Of a stretch of DNA of 64,000 nt, positions 52,820-63,756 are shown one piece after another. The notes under the pieces are model-generated. The model saw only the letters and a list, made by a program, of their open reading frames with translations. It was not told the origin of the DNA and did no database searches. The position numbers and the translations under genes are program-made. Source of the DNA: Ahaetulla prasina (taxonomy: Eukaryota; Chordata; Lepidosauria; Squamata; Colubridae); assembly GCF_028640845.1 (NCBI RefSeq), contig NC_080541.1, forward strand, positions 3,716,435 through 3,780,434, read 5' to 3'. Position 1 is the first letter of the stretch. Every line of letters begins with the position of its first letter.

Positions 52820-52935
52820 GGTTCAACCAAAAACTGTCTACTATTGACCTCACCCCATTCCTGAGAGGACTATAAGGGGCGTGCATAAGAGCACAAAAGT
52901 GCCTACCGTTCCTGTCCTATTGTTCCCTTCATTAT
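52820..52935 (+). mobile_element. CR1-B 3' end
   Basis: AAACTGTCTACTATTGACCT then AAGGGGCGTGCATAAGAGCA, the CR1-B 3' end, followed by A+T and (TA)n at 52975-52995. Confidence 0.75.
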
Positions 52936-53204
52936 ATCAAATTAATATAGTTGATGCATATTTTTTTTACTTATATATATATATATATATATATTCTTCC
53001 CAAAAAAAAAAGATACAGAGGTGGTTTATGGAGGTTGGGGTGTGTGTGTGTTTAGAATGAAATAGGGGGGGTTCTTTATTGAGGCCCATGTGTCAGGCAT
53101 GTGTCTTTAGAAGCCCCCCTGTTCGTTTAATTCTTTTTGTTTTGTTTTGATGGTTTTTGTTTTTTGTTTTAACTTTTTCTTTCATTTTAACTGGGTTTTT
53201 TTTC

Positions 53205-53865
53205 CCAGGGAGGGAGGGAGAAAGGAATGAGAGAGGGAGGGAGGGAGGGAGGAGGAAGGGAGGAAGAAAGATATGAAAAAGGGAGGGAGGGAGGAAAAAA
53301 GGGAGGGAGGGAGGGAGAGAGGAAGGAATGAAAAAGGAAGGGAGGGAGGAGGGAGGGAGGGAGGAAGAAAGGAATGAAAAAGGGAGGGAGGGAGGAAAAA
53401 AGGGAGGGAGGGAGAGAGGAAGGAATGAAAAAGGAAGGGAGGGAGGAGGGAGGGAGGGAGGAAGGAAGGAATGAAAAAGGGAGGAGGAATGAAAAGGAGG
53501 AGGGAGGAGGAGGAAGGAGGAAGGAAGAAATGAAAAGGGAGGGAGGAGGAGGATAGAGGAAGGAATGAAAAGGAGGAGGGAGGAGGAAGGAAGGAAGGAA
53601 TGAAAAGGGAGGGAGGAGGAAGGAGGATAGAGGAGGAATGAAAAGGGAGGGAGGAGAGAGGAAGAAATGAAAAGGAGGAGGAGGGAGAGAGGAAGGAATG
53701 AAAAAGGGAGGGAGGGAGGAAGGGAGGGAGGGATAGAGGAAGGAATGAAAAAGGGAGGGAGGGAGAGAGGAAGGAATGAAAAAGGGAGGGAGGAAGGGAA
53801 GGAGGAGGAAGGGAGGAATGAAAAAGGGAGGGAGGGAGGGAGGAAGGAAGGAAGGAAGGAAATCC
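53205..53865. repeat. 660-bp polypurine tract with GGAATGAAAA(A)GG periodicity
   Basis: Purine-rich GGGA/GGAA sequence punctuated by about 20 ATGAAAA motifs. Longer units recur (e.g. 53290-53375 and 53385-53465). Frames on both strands (254 codons minus) are low complexity. Confidence 0.9.
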
Positions 53866-53939
53866 TGATTTATTTGAAGGGATGGTTGGTTGAATCTTCC
53901 CTCTTATCTGCATCATGATTTTCACATTTGAAAACAACG

Positions 53940-54133
53940 CCCACACTTAACCCTTCACTGCCGTTGTCCCATCAAACCGGAAGATTTGAAGTTTTTACTG
54001 AAATGCGTTTTTTTAAAAAATAATAATAATAATAATAAATTCAAACCGTATCCTGGTGTTTCAGCGCCCCCTGCTGTCAATTGCAACTGCATGCCTTTTC
54101 AAGTGAATTTCTGCCTGTAAGGTTTTTGTTACA
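53940..54133. other. unassigned, short (AAT)n
   Basis: (AATAAT)n near 54020-54040. No other feature. Confidence 0.35.
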
Positions 54134-55765
54134 GAATAGAATAGAATAGAATAGAATAGAATAGAATAGAATAGAATAGAATAGAATAGAATAGAATAGA
54201 ATAGAATAGAATAGAATTTTATTGGCCAAGTGTGAATGGACACACAAGGAATTTGTCTTGGTGCATATGCTCTCAGTGTACATAAAAGAAAAGATACTTT
54301 CATCAAGGTACAACATTTACAACACAATTGATGATCAATATATCAATATAAATCATAAGGATTGCCAGCAACAAGTTATAGTCATACAGTCATAAGTGGA
54401 AAGAGATTGGTGATGGGAACTATGAAACGATTAATAGTAGTGCAGATTCAGTAAATAGTCTGACAGTGTTGATGGAATTATTTGTTTAGCAGAGTGATGG
54501 CCTTCGGGAAAAAACTGTTCTTGTGTCTAGTTGTTCTGGTATGCAGTGCTCTATAGCGTCGTTTTGAGGGTAGGAGTTGAAACAGTTTATGTCCAGGATG
54601 CGAGGGATCTGCAAATATTTTCACGGCCCTCTTCTTGATTCGTGCAGTATACAGGTCCTCAATGGAAGGCAAGTTGGTAGCAATTATTTTTTCTGCAGTT
54701 CTAATTATCCTCTGAAGTCTGTGTTTTTCTTGTTGGGTTGCAGAACCGAACCAGACAGTTATAGAGGTGCAAATGACAGACTCAATAATTCCTCTGTAGA
54801 ATTGGATCAGCAGCTCCTTGGGCAGTTTGAGCTTACTGAGTTGGCGCAGAAAGAACATTCTTTGTTGTCCTTTTTTAATGATGTTTTTGATGTTAGCTGT
54901 CCATTTGAGATCTTGCGATATGATAGAACCCAGAAATTTGAAGGTTTCTACTGTTGATACTGTGTTGTCAAGTATTGTGAGAGGTGGAAGTATGGAAGGA
55001 TTTTCCTAATGTCTACCACCATTTCTACGGTTTTGAGTGTGTTCAGTTCCAGATTGTTTTGGTTGCACCACAAGGCTAGTCGTTCGACCTCTCGTCTATA
55101 TGCGGATTCGTCATTGTCTCGAATGAGACCAATCACTGTTGTGTCATCTGCGAACTTCAGTAGCTTAACAAATGGATCATTGGAGATGCAGTCATTGGTA
55201 TACAGAGAGAAGAGAAGTGGGGAGAGCACACAGCCTTGGGGGGGCCCTGTGCTAATTGTACAGGTATTTGATGTGATCTTGCTTAGCTTCACCTGCTGCT
55301 TCCTGTTTGTTAGGAAGCTTGTGATCCACTTACAAGTCTGTTCCGGTACCTGTAGCTGGTTTAGCTTAGTTAGAAGAATGTCTGGAATGATGGTATTGAA
55401 TGCTGAACTAAAGTCTACAAAAAGGACCCTTGCATAGGTCTTTGGAGACTCAAGATGTTGTAGGATGTAGTGCAGAGCCATATTAACAGCATCATCTGTT
55501 GATCTATTTGCTCGGTATGCAAATTGCAAGGGGTCTAAGAGTGGATTCGTGATGGTTTTCAGGTAGGAAAGCACTAGCCTTTCAAAGGTTTTCATGACTA
55601 CAGATGTTAGAGCAACTGGTCTGTAGTCATTCAGTTCCTTGATGGTGGGCTTCTTTGGCACTGGGATGATGGTAGAGCGTTTGAAGCAAGAAGGAACATA
55701 GCACATCTCTAGTGATTTATTGAAAATATGGGTGAAGATGGGGGCCAATTGGTCAGCACAGACTT
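54134..55765 (-). mobile_element. L3-type CR1 LINE, longest copy (RT to tail)
   Basis: Minus strand: RT frame 55748-54948 with [53 protein letters not shown] and the catalytic [10 protein letters not shown] frame break then leads to the C-terminal frame 54858-54478 (FYRGIIESVICTSITVWFGS, KKRAVKIFADPSHPGHKLFQ), the 3' UTR and about 17 GAATA units at 54134-54218. 5'-truncated in RT domain 0. This copy shows that the tail arrays elsewhere derive from this LINE. Confidence 0.92.
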
Positions 55766-55789
55766 TTAAGCAAGAATTCGTCCTGTATG

Positions 55790-55985
55790 GAATTATGATG
55801 TTGATGCCTTCAAGTCAGCCTGGACTCCGGGCGATCGCCTGCGCAGGTCCCTGCAGGTTTCTGGGCAAGGTTTCCGAAGCGCTCTGCCGTTGCGTCGCTC
55901 TTAGGGCTGAGAGAGAGTGACTGGCCCAGAGTTACCCAGGTAGCATTCTGCTTCAGGGGGGACTGAAACTCTCAGAAGGCTAGTT
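55790..55985 (+). mobile_element. SINE-like repeat (parent of the 46-kb minisatellite)
   Basis: TTCAAGTCAGCCTGGACTCC, GGCGATCGCCTGCGCAGGTC, GGCTGAGAGAGAGTGACTGG and CCAGAGTTACCCAGG; the last part aligns with the 67-bp minisatellite unit. Confidence 0.6.
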
Positions 55986-56045
55986 GCTAGCTTGGGTCTT
56001 AATAATTACAATAAACTGGTTCTCTTAAGGACCGAATCCACAAAA

Positions 56046-56050
56046 TGGTT

Positions 56051-56109
<59 letters not shown>

Positions 56110-56201
56110 CTCTTCCTCCTTCCCTTCCTCTTCCTTCCTTCCTTCCTTCTTCCTTTTTCTTTCTTTCTCTTTCTCTTCCTCCTCCCTCCCTCCTTCCTCC
56201 C

Positions 56202-56256
<55 letters not shown>

Positions 56257-56410
56257 CTCTTCCTCCTCCTCCCTCCTCCTTCCTTCCTTCCTTCTTCCTT
56301 TTCTTTCTTTCTCTTTCTCTTCCTCCTCCCTCCCTCCTTCCTCCCTCTTTCTTTCTTTCTTTCTTTTTCTTTCTTTCTTCTCCTCTCTCCCACCCTCCCT
56401 CCCTCCCTCC

Positions 56411-56445
<35 letters not shown>

Positions 56446-56677
56446 TTCTTCTTTCTTTCTTTCTCCCTCCTTCTTTCCTTTTTCTTTCTTTCTTTCTTTC
56501 TCTTCTCTCTTCCTCCTTCCTTCCTTCCTTCCTTCCTTCCTTCCTTCCTTCCTTTCTCTCTCTCTCCCCTCCCTCGCTCCTTCCTTCCTTCCTTTCTTTT
56601 CCTCCTTCCTTCCTTCTTTCTTTTTCTTTCTTTCTCTTTCTCTTTCTCTCTTCTCCTTCCCTCCCTCCCTCCCTCCC

Positions 56678-56710
<33 letters not shown>

Positions 56711-56760
56711 CTTTCTGACTTTTCTTTTCTTTTTTCTTTTCTTTCTTTCCCTTCCCCTCT
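56046..56760. repeat. 715-bp polypyrimidine tract (TTTC)n/(TTCC)n/(TCTC)n
   Basis: Almost no purines over 700 bp. A ~170-bp unit (TTTC run, TTCCTCC block) repeats at 56046-56215 and 56216-56390. Frames up to 314 codons are low complexity. Confidence 0.92.
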
Positions 56761-56902
56761 TATCTCATCAAAACCCTACCGAGGCATTTAGGTCAAGAAA
56801 GTTGCTAGTTAATTTAACCTGCAAGAACTTTGGAGGACCTGCCACTCCATTCTCAAGTAATTCTTCAGCCTTCCTGGTTAAGTATCCCAGCCGCTGTATG
56901 TA

Positions 56903-58597
56903 CAGGTCGCCCTCGACTGAACAACAGCTCATTTAGTTGACTGTTCCAAGTTACAACAGCCCTGAAAAAAGTGATTTGTGATCATTTTTCACAGTTACGA
57001 CCGTTGTAGCATCTCCACGGTCACATGATCAAAATTCAGACGCTTGGCAACTGGTTCATATTTATTTTTTATTTATTTATTTAGTATTTAGACTTTTATA
57101 CCGCCCTTCTCCCGAAGGACTCAGGGCGGTGTACAGCCAAATTAAAAATATACAATATACAATATTAAAACAACAAATTAAAATAACATATTATATAATG
57201 GCCGAAAAATTTAAAAGTTTAAATGTAAAACCGTCAAATTGACCCCAATAAAACACAGTACCCCAATTTAAAATTATTAAACTTCAAATTTCAGAATTTA
57301 AAAATTAAAAGTTAAAAATTAAGCCAGTCCCGCTTGGATGAACAAGTACGTTTTCAATTCACGGCGAAAGGCCCGAAGGTCAGGTAGTTGACGCAAACCA
57401 GGGGGAAGTTCGTTCCAGAGGGTAGGAGCTCCAACAGAGAAGGCCCTGCCCCTGGGGGCCGCCAGCCGACATTGCTTGGCGGACGGCACCCTGAGAAGAC
57501 CCTCTCTGTGTGAGTGTACAGGTCGGTGGGAGGCATAGGGTAACAGCAGGCGGTCCCGTAAGTACCCGGGCCCTAAACCATGGAGTGCTTTAAAGGTGGT
57601 AACCAGAACCTTGAAGCGCACCCGAAAGACCACAGGTAGCCAGTGCAGACTGCGCAGGAGTGGTTACCCGAGAACAGCGTGTGGCTCCCTCAATCACCTG
57701 CGCAGCTGCATTCTGGACTAACTGAAGCCTCCGAGTGCACTTCAGGGGTAGCCCCATGTAGAGAGCATTACAATAATCCAGACGGGAAGTGACGAGAGCG
57801 TGAGTGACCGTGCATAAGGCATCCCGGTCAAGAAAGGGGCGCAACTGGCGAACCAGGCAAACCTGGTAAAAAGCTCTCCTGGAGACGGCCGCCAAATGAT
57901 CTTCAAACGACAGCCATCCATCCAGGAGAACCCCCAAGTTGCATACCCTCTCTGTTGGGGCCAGTGACTCGCCCCAACAGTCAGCTGCAGTTGCAGCTGA
58001 CTGTACCGGGGTGCCGGCATCCACAGCCACTCCGTCTTGGATGGATTGAGCCTGAGTCTGTTTCACCCCATCCAGACCCGTACGGCTTCCAGGCACCGGG
58101 ACAGCACTTCGACAGCTTCGTTGGGGTGGCCCGGGGTGGAGAAGTACAGCTGAGTGTCATCAGCATACAGCTGGTATCTCACCCCGAAGCCACTGATGAC
58201 CTCGCACAATGGCTTCATATAGATGTTGAACAGGAGAGGCGAGAGAATCGACCCCTGAGGCACCCCACAAGTGAGGGGCCTCGCAGTCGATCTCTGCCTT
58301 CCTGTCAACACCGTCTGCGACCGATTGGAGAGATAGGAGGAGAACCACCGATAAACGGTGCCTCCCACTCCCAAACCCGTATGACCGTTGCTGTGTCCCA
58401 AGGTCACGTGATCCCCTTTTGTGACCATCTGACAAGCAAAGTCAAGGAGGGAGACGGGTTGTAAATTAACAACTGCTGTGATTCACTTAACAACCGTGGC
58501 AAGAAAGGTCATGGGAGAGGGCTAAAATCACTTAACAAATGTTTCACTTAGCAACAGAAATGTTGGCTCAATGTTGGTCGTATATCAAGGACTACCG
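56903..58597. mobile_element. CAGGTAGTCC MITE split by an L2 insertion
   Basis: MITE halves at 56903-57062 (CAGGTCGCCCTCGACTGAAC...) and 58380-58597 (TATGACCGTTGCTGTGTCCC...) are collinear with the complete copy at 11779. The gap is filled by L2. Confidence 0.8.
57063..58379 (-). mobile_element. L2 LINE, 1.3 kb, nested in the MITE
   Basis: (TTTA) tail at left, 3' end ACCGCCCTTCTCCCGAAGGA, C-terminal frame 57633-57319 (FKVLVTTFKALHGLGPGYLR, GRAFSVGAPTLWNELP), and RT end at 58428-58063 with [17 protein letters not shown] and [10 protein letters not shown]. 5'-truncated exactly at the MITE junction. Confidence 0.9.
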
Positions 58598-58599
58598 TG

Positions 58600-59100
58600 A
58601 TATATTTTCTGGATGTTTTTATCGTTTTAGTGGTTTTTTTTAAAATAATTTTAGAATTGTAAGTTACCCAGAGTCACTTGGCTGTAGAAATCGAACAAAC
58701 AAACCAGCTTAATTTAAAAACTAACACTGCAAGGGGGAAATAATCGATTCTCGGTTTTATCTGCCTTCTTCAATACTTTGTCAGGCCAAAAAAAAAAATA
58801 AAAAAAAATAACTGTAGGTGTTTTACGTTACAAAATCTGGTACTGAATTCATTGGACAGGCTGGCCCTGAGAAAGGGCGGATGCAGTTCTACACCATGGG
58901 GGAAATATTGGAAGTATTGACAGAAAGACAATCTTTATGTTTTGGCAGGGCAAATATTCCTCTTGGCTTTTCACAGGAAGCTTCGAAATAGCTTCAGGAG
59001 ACCCTGTGTCCAAGTAAAATATCTGGATCCGGTAGGGAACAAAGATTTGATAGGTATATTTGGAAATACTTCTCCAGAATTAGATCGAGAACACTCAACG
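58600..59100. other. unassigned ~500 bp
   Basis: A LINE-like end (GTTACCCAGAGTCACTTGGC) near 58660. The remainder (58740-59100) shows no recognised repeat or exon. Confidence 0.3.
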
Positions 59101-59124
59101 ACATGTCTTAAGAGGAGGAGAAGG

Positions 59125-59715
59125 AGGACTGTGGGGTCCTTGGTGCTCTCTGATCTGGGAGGTTTTCTTGAAGATGTTTCATTACCCAACTAGGGAACAT
59201 CAACAGTGCTAGAAGGGAGTGAGGTTTGTAGAGAGGAGGAGGAGGAGGAGGAGGAGGAGGAGGAGGAGGAGGAGGAGGAGGAGGAGAAGGATGACGACTG
59301 TGGCGTCCTTGGTGCTCCCTGAGATTGGTGGTTTTTTGAAGACATTGCATTATCCAATTAGCTAACATCATCAGTGCTAGAAGGGAATGGGTTTGCAGAA
59401 AAGGAGGAGGAGGAGGAGGAGGAGGAGGAGGAGGAGGAGGAGGAGGGGGACTGTGGGGTCCTTGGTGCTCTCTGATCTGGGAGGTTTTCTTGAAGATGTT
59501 TCATTACCCAACTAGGTGACATCAACAGTGCTAGAAGGGAATGGGCTTGCAGAAAAGGAGGAGGAGGAGGAGGAGGAGGAGGAGGAGGAGGACGGCTGTG
59601 GGGTCCTTGGTGTTCTCTGAGCTTGGCTGTTGTCTTGCTGAAATTTTATTACCCAACTAGGTAACATCATCAGTGCTAGATGGAAGTGGGGTTTGCGGGG
59701 GGGGGGGGCGGGAGA
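59125..59715. repeat. four-unit composite array with (GGA)n
   Basis: Four ~145-bp units (GGGGTCCTTGGTGCTCTCTG ... TACCCAACTAGGTAACATCA ... TGCTAGAAGG), each ending in (GGA)n of about 30-50 bp. Same family as 22200-22610. Confidence 0.85.
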
Positions 59716-60000
59716 GGAGGAGGAAACAGGAAAAGGAAGAGGGAGGGAGGAATTAAAGACAATAAAGAATGAGAAGGAAGCAAGAAAAGAAAAATGAGAA
59801 AAGGCAGGCAGGCAGGGAAGGAAGGAAAGGAAGGAAGGAAGGAAGGAAGGAAGGAAGGAAGGAAGGAAGGGAAGGGAAGGGAAGGGAAGGAAGGAAGGAA
59901 GGAAAAGTAGAGGAGGAGAAGGAAAAAATGGAGGAGGAGATAGACAAAGAGGAAGAGGAGGAGGTGAAAGATGAGGAGAAGGGGAAGGAGAAGAAGAGTG
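59716..60000. repeat. polypurine tract with (GGAA)n
   Basis: GGAA/GGGAA runs at 59815-59910, otherwise GAGGA/GAAGG purines. It ends about 220 bp downstream of the minus-strand Ly6 stop codon. Confidence 0.85.
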
Positions 60001-60218
60001 TGTGTGTTTCCACTCTTGAGTAGGAACAAACTACATGGGATACTAATGATATGGTCCTTTTCTTCTCTCTTCTCCATTCTTCTGCTCCTAAAGACTCTTC
60101 TTCTCCCATCTCGACATCTCGACCAACCTTCCAGAAGGAGAGTCCAAGGTCCTTGTTTGGGGGTCTGGGGGAGAGGTGTCCTTCCCCACACGACCGACCC
60201 AGCCTCTCCCCTGGAGGG

Positions 60219-60430
60219 TTATCCTTGAAGCCAGAGCAGTGAGAAGGCGAGGACGATGGTGAAGCTCAGGGCGCTGAACTCCGCAGCGGCCGCCTGACCT
60301 GCTCCCACATTGCACAAATCCCAGTAACAACAATAGTCGGGATGGTTTTCGCCGATGGTATCCGCCTCAGACGGAACACAATCCTTGGAGCAAGATTTGC
60401 TGACCGTGACGTTCCCAAAAAAGGGGTAAC
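60219..60430 (-). CDS. LYPD2-like: second LYPD2-like Ly6/uPAR protein, terminal exon
   Basis: Minus-strand acceptor ATCTCTCCCAG|GT at 60430, phase 1, then 69 residues to TAA (60221-60219). It reads YPFFGNVTVSKSC, KDCVPSEADTIGENHPDYCC, then WDLCN, giving the five cysteines of the second LU half including the CC....CN terminus. GNVTVSKSC and DTIGE..P..CC..DLCN are LYPD2-like. The C-terminus (GAGQAAAAEFSALSFTIVLAFSLLWLQG) is small-residue then hydrophobic, a convincing GPI-anchor signal. The acceptor phase and the YPF start equal those of the exon at 21826, so the two genes are paralogues. Upstream exons (higher coordinates) are not seen in the 3.6 kb left in the window. NVT is a possible N-glycosylation site. 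Confidence 0.88.
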
Positions 60431-60779
60431 CTGGGAGAGATCAGGAGTAACAAGGGTAAGAGATGGGAGGGAAAAAGAAAAAATAATAATTAATAATAAG
60501 CCAAGAATGGGGTTTTTGCTGAGTGTGATGGAGCTCAGCCCATCATTCGGACAAACCTAGATTCTTCCTCTCTGAGTTGGTCAGGCCGTAGGAAGAAAAA
60601 CCCGGAGTTGTGGATCTGGATCTGGATTTCTCCCCAAGCTCAGGAGGTCACATCCTACCCAGGCGGGAGCAACATTTTTTGGGATCCCTCACTGTCCGTT
60701 GGGAATTAGATCCCCCTCCCTCTCTCACACATATGGTTTCTTTCATGTATCAATAAATTTATTCTGTCTGTCTGTCTAT
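60431..60779. other. Ly6 intron, unassigned
   Basis: Intron of the minus-strand Ly6 gene. No repeat or second exon recognised. Confidence 0.4.
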
Positions 60780-60940
60780 CTATCTATGTATCTAGAATAG
60801 AATAGAATAGAATAGAATAGAATAGAATAGAATAGAATTTTATTGGCCAAGTGTGATTGGACACACAAGGAATTTGTCTTGGTGCATATGCTCTCAGTGT
60901 ACATAAAAGAAAAGATACGTTCATCAAGGTCTATCTATCT
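60780..60940 (-). mobile_element. L3 tail with (GAATA)n, inside a tetranucleotide tract
   Basis: About 8 GAATA units and one L3 tail (minus). TCTATCTATGTATCTA flanks it on both sides, so it appears inserted in, or recombined with, the TCTA tract. Confidence 0.8.
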
Positions 60941-60944
60941 ATGT

Positions 60945-61165
<221 letters not shown>

Positions 61166-61560
61166 TGTTGTTGTTAGCTGTGAAGTTGTGTCCAACCCAT
61201 CGTGACCCCATGGACAATGTTCCTCCAGGCCTTCCTGTCCTCTACCATCCTCTGGAGTCCATTTAAGCTCACGCCAACTGCTTCAGTGACTCCATCCAGC
61301 CACCTCGTTCTCTGTCGTCCTCTTCTTCTTCTTTTGCCCTCCATCTTTCCCAGCATTCGGCTCTTCTCCAGTGAGTCCTTCCTTCTCATTAGATGGCCAA
61401 AGTATTTGTGTTTTATCTTCAGGATCTGGCCTTCTAAAGAGCAGTCAGGGTTGATCTCCTCTAGGACTGACCAGTTTGATCACCTTGCAGTCCAAGGGAC
61501 TTGCAGGGGGTCTTCTCCAGCACCAGAGTTCAAAGGCCTCCATTCTTTGGCGCTCAGCCT
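61166..61560 (-). mobile_element. RTE-BovB LINE 3' end
   Basis: Minus-strand frame 61389-61174 ends with [35 protein letters not shown] and [19 protein letters not shown], the C-terminus of BovB, followed by TGGACACAACTTCACAGCTA and the GATA microsatellite as tail. 5'-truncated near 61560. BovB is known for horizontal transfer between squamates and ruminants. Confidence 0.88.
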
Positions 61561-62180
61561 TTCTTATGGTCCAAATCTATCTGTCTTCCTGCCTGCCTGC
61601 CTGCCTGTCTATTCATCTATCCAATCTATCCATCTATCTATCTCATCTTGAGTTCAGTCATTCTTTCGTTCTTTCCTTTTTTTCCCCCTTTAAATATTTC
61701 TATCATCCATCCATCCAGCTACCTACCTACCTACCTACCTACCTACCTACCTATATCTATCTACACTTATATATCTTTCTTTTAAATCTCTATCTGTCTG
61801 TCTGTCTATTATCTTCACTTATTTATCTATCAATCTTTTCTTTCTTTCTTTTTTATATCTATTTCTGACTTTCATCTGTATCTATCATCATCTATCTAAC
61901 CTTACCAAACCTATTACTCTTTCATAAATCAATACATTTATTATCTATCATCCATTTATCTATAATCTTTTCATCTTAAAGGAATTCCTCCCTCCCTCCC
62001 TCCATCTTTGTATCGATCGTAAATCAATATCTATCTTCACATTAATCTATTAATCTTTCCACAAGAAATCATTTGTCATTATCTATCTATATATCGTCTT
62101 CCCTTATTAATCTGTCAATCTTACTATCCTAAATGAATCAATCAATCTCCCATCATCAATTTCTCTTATCGCAATATTTT
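61561..62180. repeat. degenerate (TCTA/CTGC/TACC)n tetranucleotide region
   Basis: CTGC block (about 61590), TACC block (61720-61750), then scattered ATCT-type units. Old, decayed relative to 60945-61165. Confidence 0.75.
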
Positions 62181-62560
62181 ACTCCGGTTTGCTTAATGGA
62201 CTTGCTCTGTTTTATCTCTAAAGGAAAAGAGTATTAAGAGAAATATGCCTGGCCCCAGCTTGAATTCCCATGTTTGTTGAGTTTGCACAACAAACAACAC
62301 ACCACCTCTTTCTTCCCCACTGCTTCCAGCTAAATCAAACCAAGCTTAGCAATTCGGCCAGGTGCAGTGGTGACTTTTTGACGCTGTTAAATATGTTGCA
62401 TAAAGCAACATATTAGGGGTTAAATAATATTCATTTATTGAAAAAAAAACTAAGCCTTGAAATATATTAGCTCAAACTCTTCACTGGCTTAAAAAAACAA
62501 ACAGGTGACTAAATCAACCTGGTTAAAGGTCAGTCAAGCACGTTTTCTTTCCTTCTCCCT
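62181..62560. other. unassigned ~380 bp
   Basis: No recognised feature. Possible intron of the minus-strand Ly6 gene; no LU exon 1-half seen. Confidence 0.3.
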
Positions 62561-62564
62561 TTAG

Positions 62565-62925
62565 TCAAAAGCCCCCGAAGGCCAGACAAGGAACAATGGA
62601 TGGAAATTGATCAAGAAGAGATTCAACCTAGAAATAAGGAGACATTTTCTGACAGTGAAAACAATCAAGCAATGGAACAAAAGTTGCCTTCAGAAGTTGT
62701 GGGAGCTTCATCACTGGAGGCTTTTGAGAAGAGACTGGATTGCCAACTGTCAGAAACGGTATAGTGTCTCCTGTTTGGGCAAAGGGTTGGACTAGATGAC
62801 CTAAAAGGTGCCTTCCAATTCTGTTATCCTATCCTATCCTATCCTATCCTATCCTATCCTATCCTATCCTATCCTATCCTATCCTATCCTATCCTATCCT
62901 ATCCTACCCTACCCTACCCTACCCT
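62565..62925 (+). mobile_element. CR1 3' end with (TATCC)n tail
   Basis: CR1 C-terminal remnant (RFNLEIRRHFLTVKTIKQWN) and 3' UTR, then about 16 TATCC units and four TACCC units (62826-62925). Confidence 0.85.
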
Positions 62926-62934
62926 TTGTGGCAG

Positions 62935-63105
62935 CCAATGGAACAACTTGCCTCCAGAAGTTGTGGATGCTCCAACACTGGAGGTTTTTAAGAAGAGATT
63001 GGACAACCATTTGTCTGAAATGGTAGAGGGTGTCCTGCCTGATCAGAGGGTTGGGCTAGAAGACCTCCAAGGTCCCTTCCAATTCTGTTATTCTGTTATA
63101 TTAAG
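62935..63105 (+). mobile_element. CR1 3' end
   Basis: GCCAATGGAACAACTTGCCT to AGACCTCCAAGGTCCC; a second CR1 end directly after the (TATCC)n block. Confidence 0.8.
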
Positions 63106-63114
63106 ATGTTATTG

Positions 63115-63755
63115 AGTTAACAGATAACAGATTAACAGAGTTGGAAAGGACCTTATAGGTCATCTAGTCCAACCCCCCACTCAATTAGGAGACCCTTCAC
63201 CATTTCTAATAAATGACAGTCCAATCTTTTCTTGAAAGTCTCAAGTGATGAAGCTCCCACAACTTCCGAAGGCAACTTCTGTTCTATGGGTTGATTGTTC
63301 TCACAGTCAGGAAATTCCTCATTTCTAGGTTGAATCTTTTCTTGGCCAGTTTCTATCCATTATTTCTTGTCTGGCCTTCCGGTGCTTTGGAAAACAGCTT
63401 GACCCCCTTCCTCCTCTCTGTGGCAGCCCCTCAAATACTAGAAAATGGCTATCATGTCTCCCCTGGTCCTTCACTAAACTAGCCATGCCCAGTTCCTGCA
63501 ATGTTTTAGCCTCCAGTCCCCTAATCCTCTTTGTTGCTCTTCTCTGCACTCTTTCTAGAGTCTCAACATCTTTTTTACATCGTGGCAACCAAAACTTGAT
63601 GCCGTATTCCAACTGTGGCCTTACCAAGGAATTATAACGTGGTATTAACACTTCACGTGATCTTGATTCCATCCTTCTCGTTAATGCAGCCTAGGATTGT
63701 GTTGGCTTTTTTGGCTGATGCTGCACACAATTGGCCCATCTTAGAATCCATAATA
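63115..63755 (-). mobile_element. CR1 LINE 3' portion
   Basis: Minus frame 63672-63325 ([39 protein letters not shown]) and 3' UTR at 63125-63220. Confidence 0.85.
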
Positions 63756-63756
63756 T

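Noticed and set aside
54948..55748. Reverse transcriptase as a functional retrotransposon
   Set aside because: 5'-truncated within RT and frameshifted from its C-terminal part.
55992..56936. 314-codon Ser/Phe/Leu/Pro-rich frame
   Set aside because: Translation of the polypyrimidine tract.
62355..62375. Alu-like GGCCAGGTGCAGTGGTGAC
   Set aside because: Isolated short match; the surrounding sequence is not Alu.
62900..62925. (CCCTA)n as interstitial telomere
   Set aside because: The unit is the pentamer TACCC continuing from TATCC, not the vertebrate TTAGGG hexamer.
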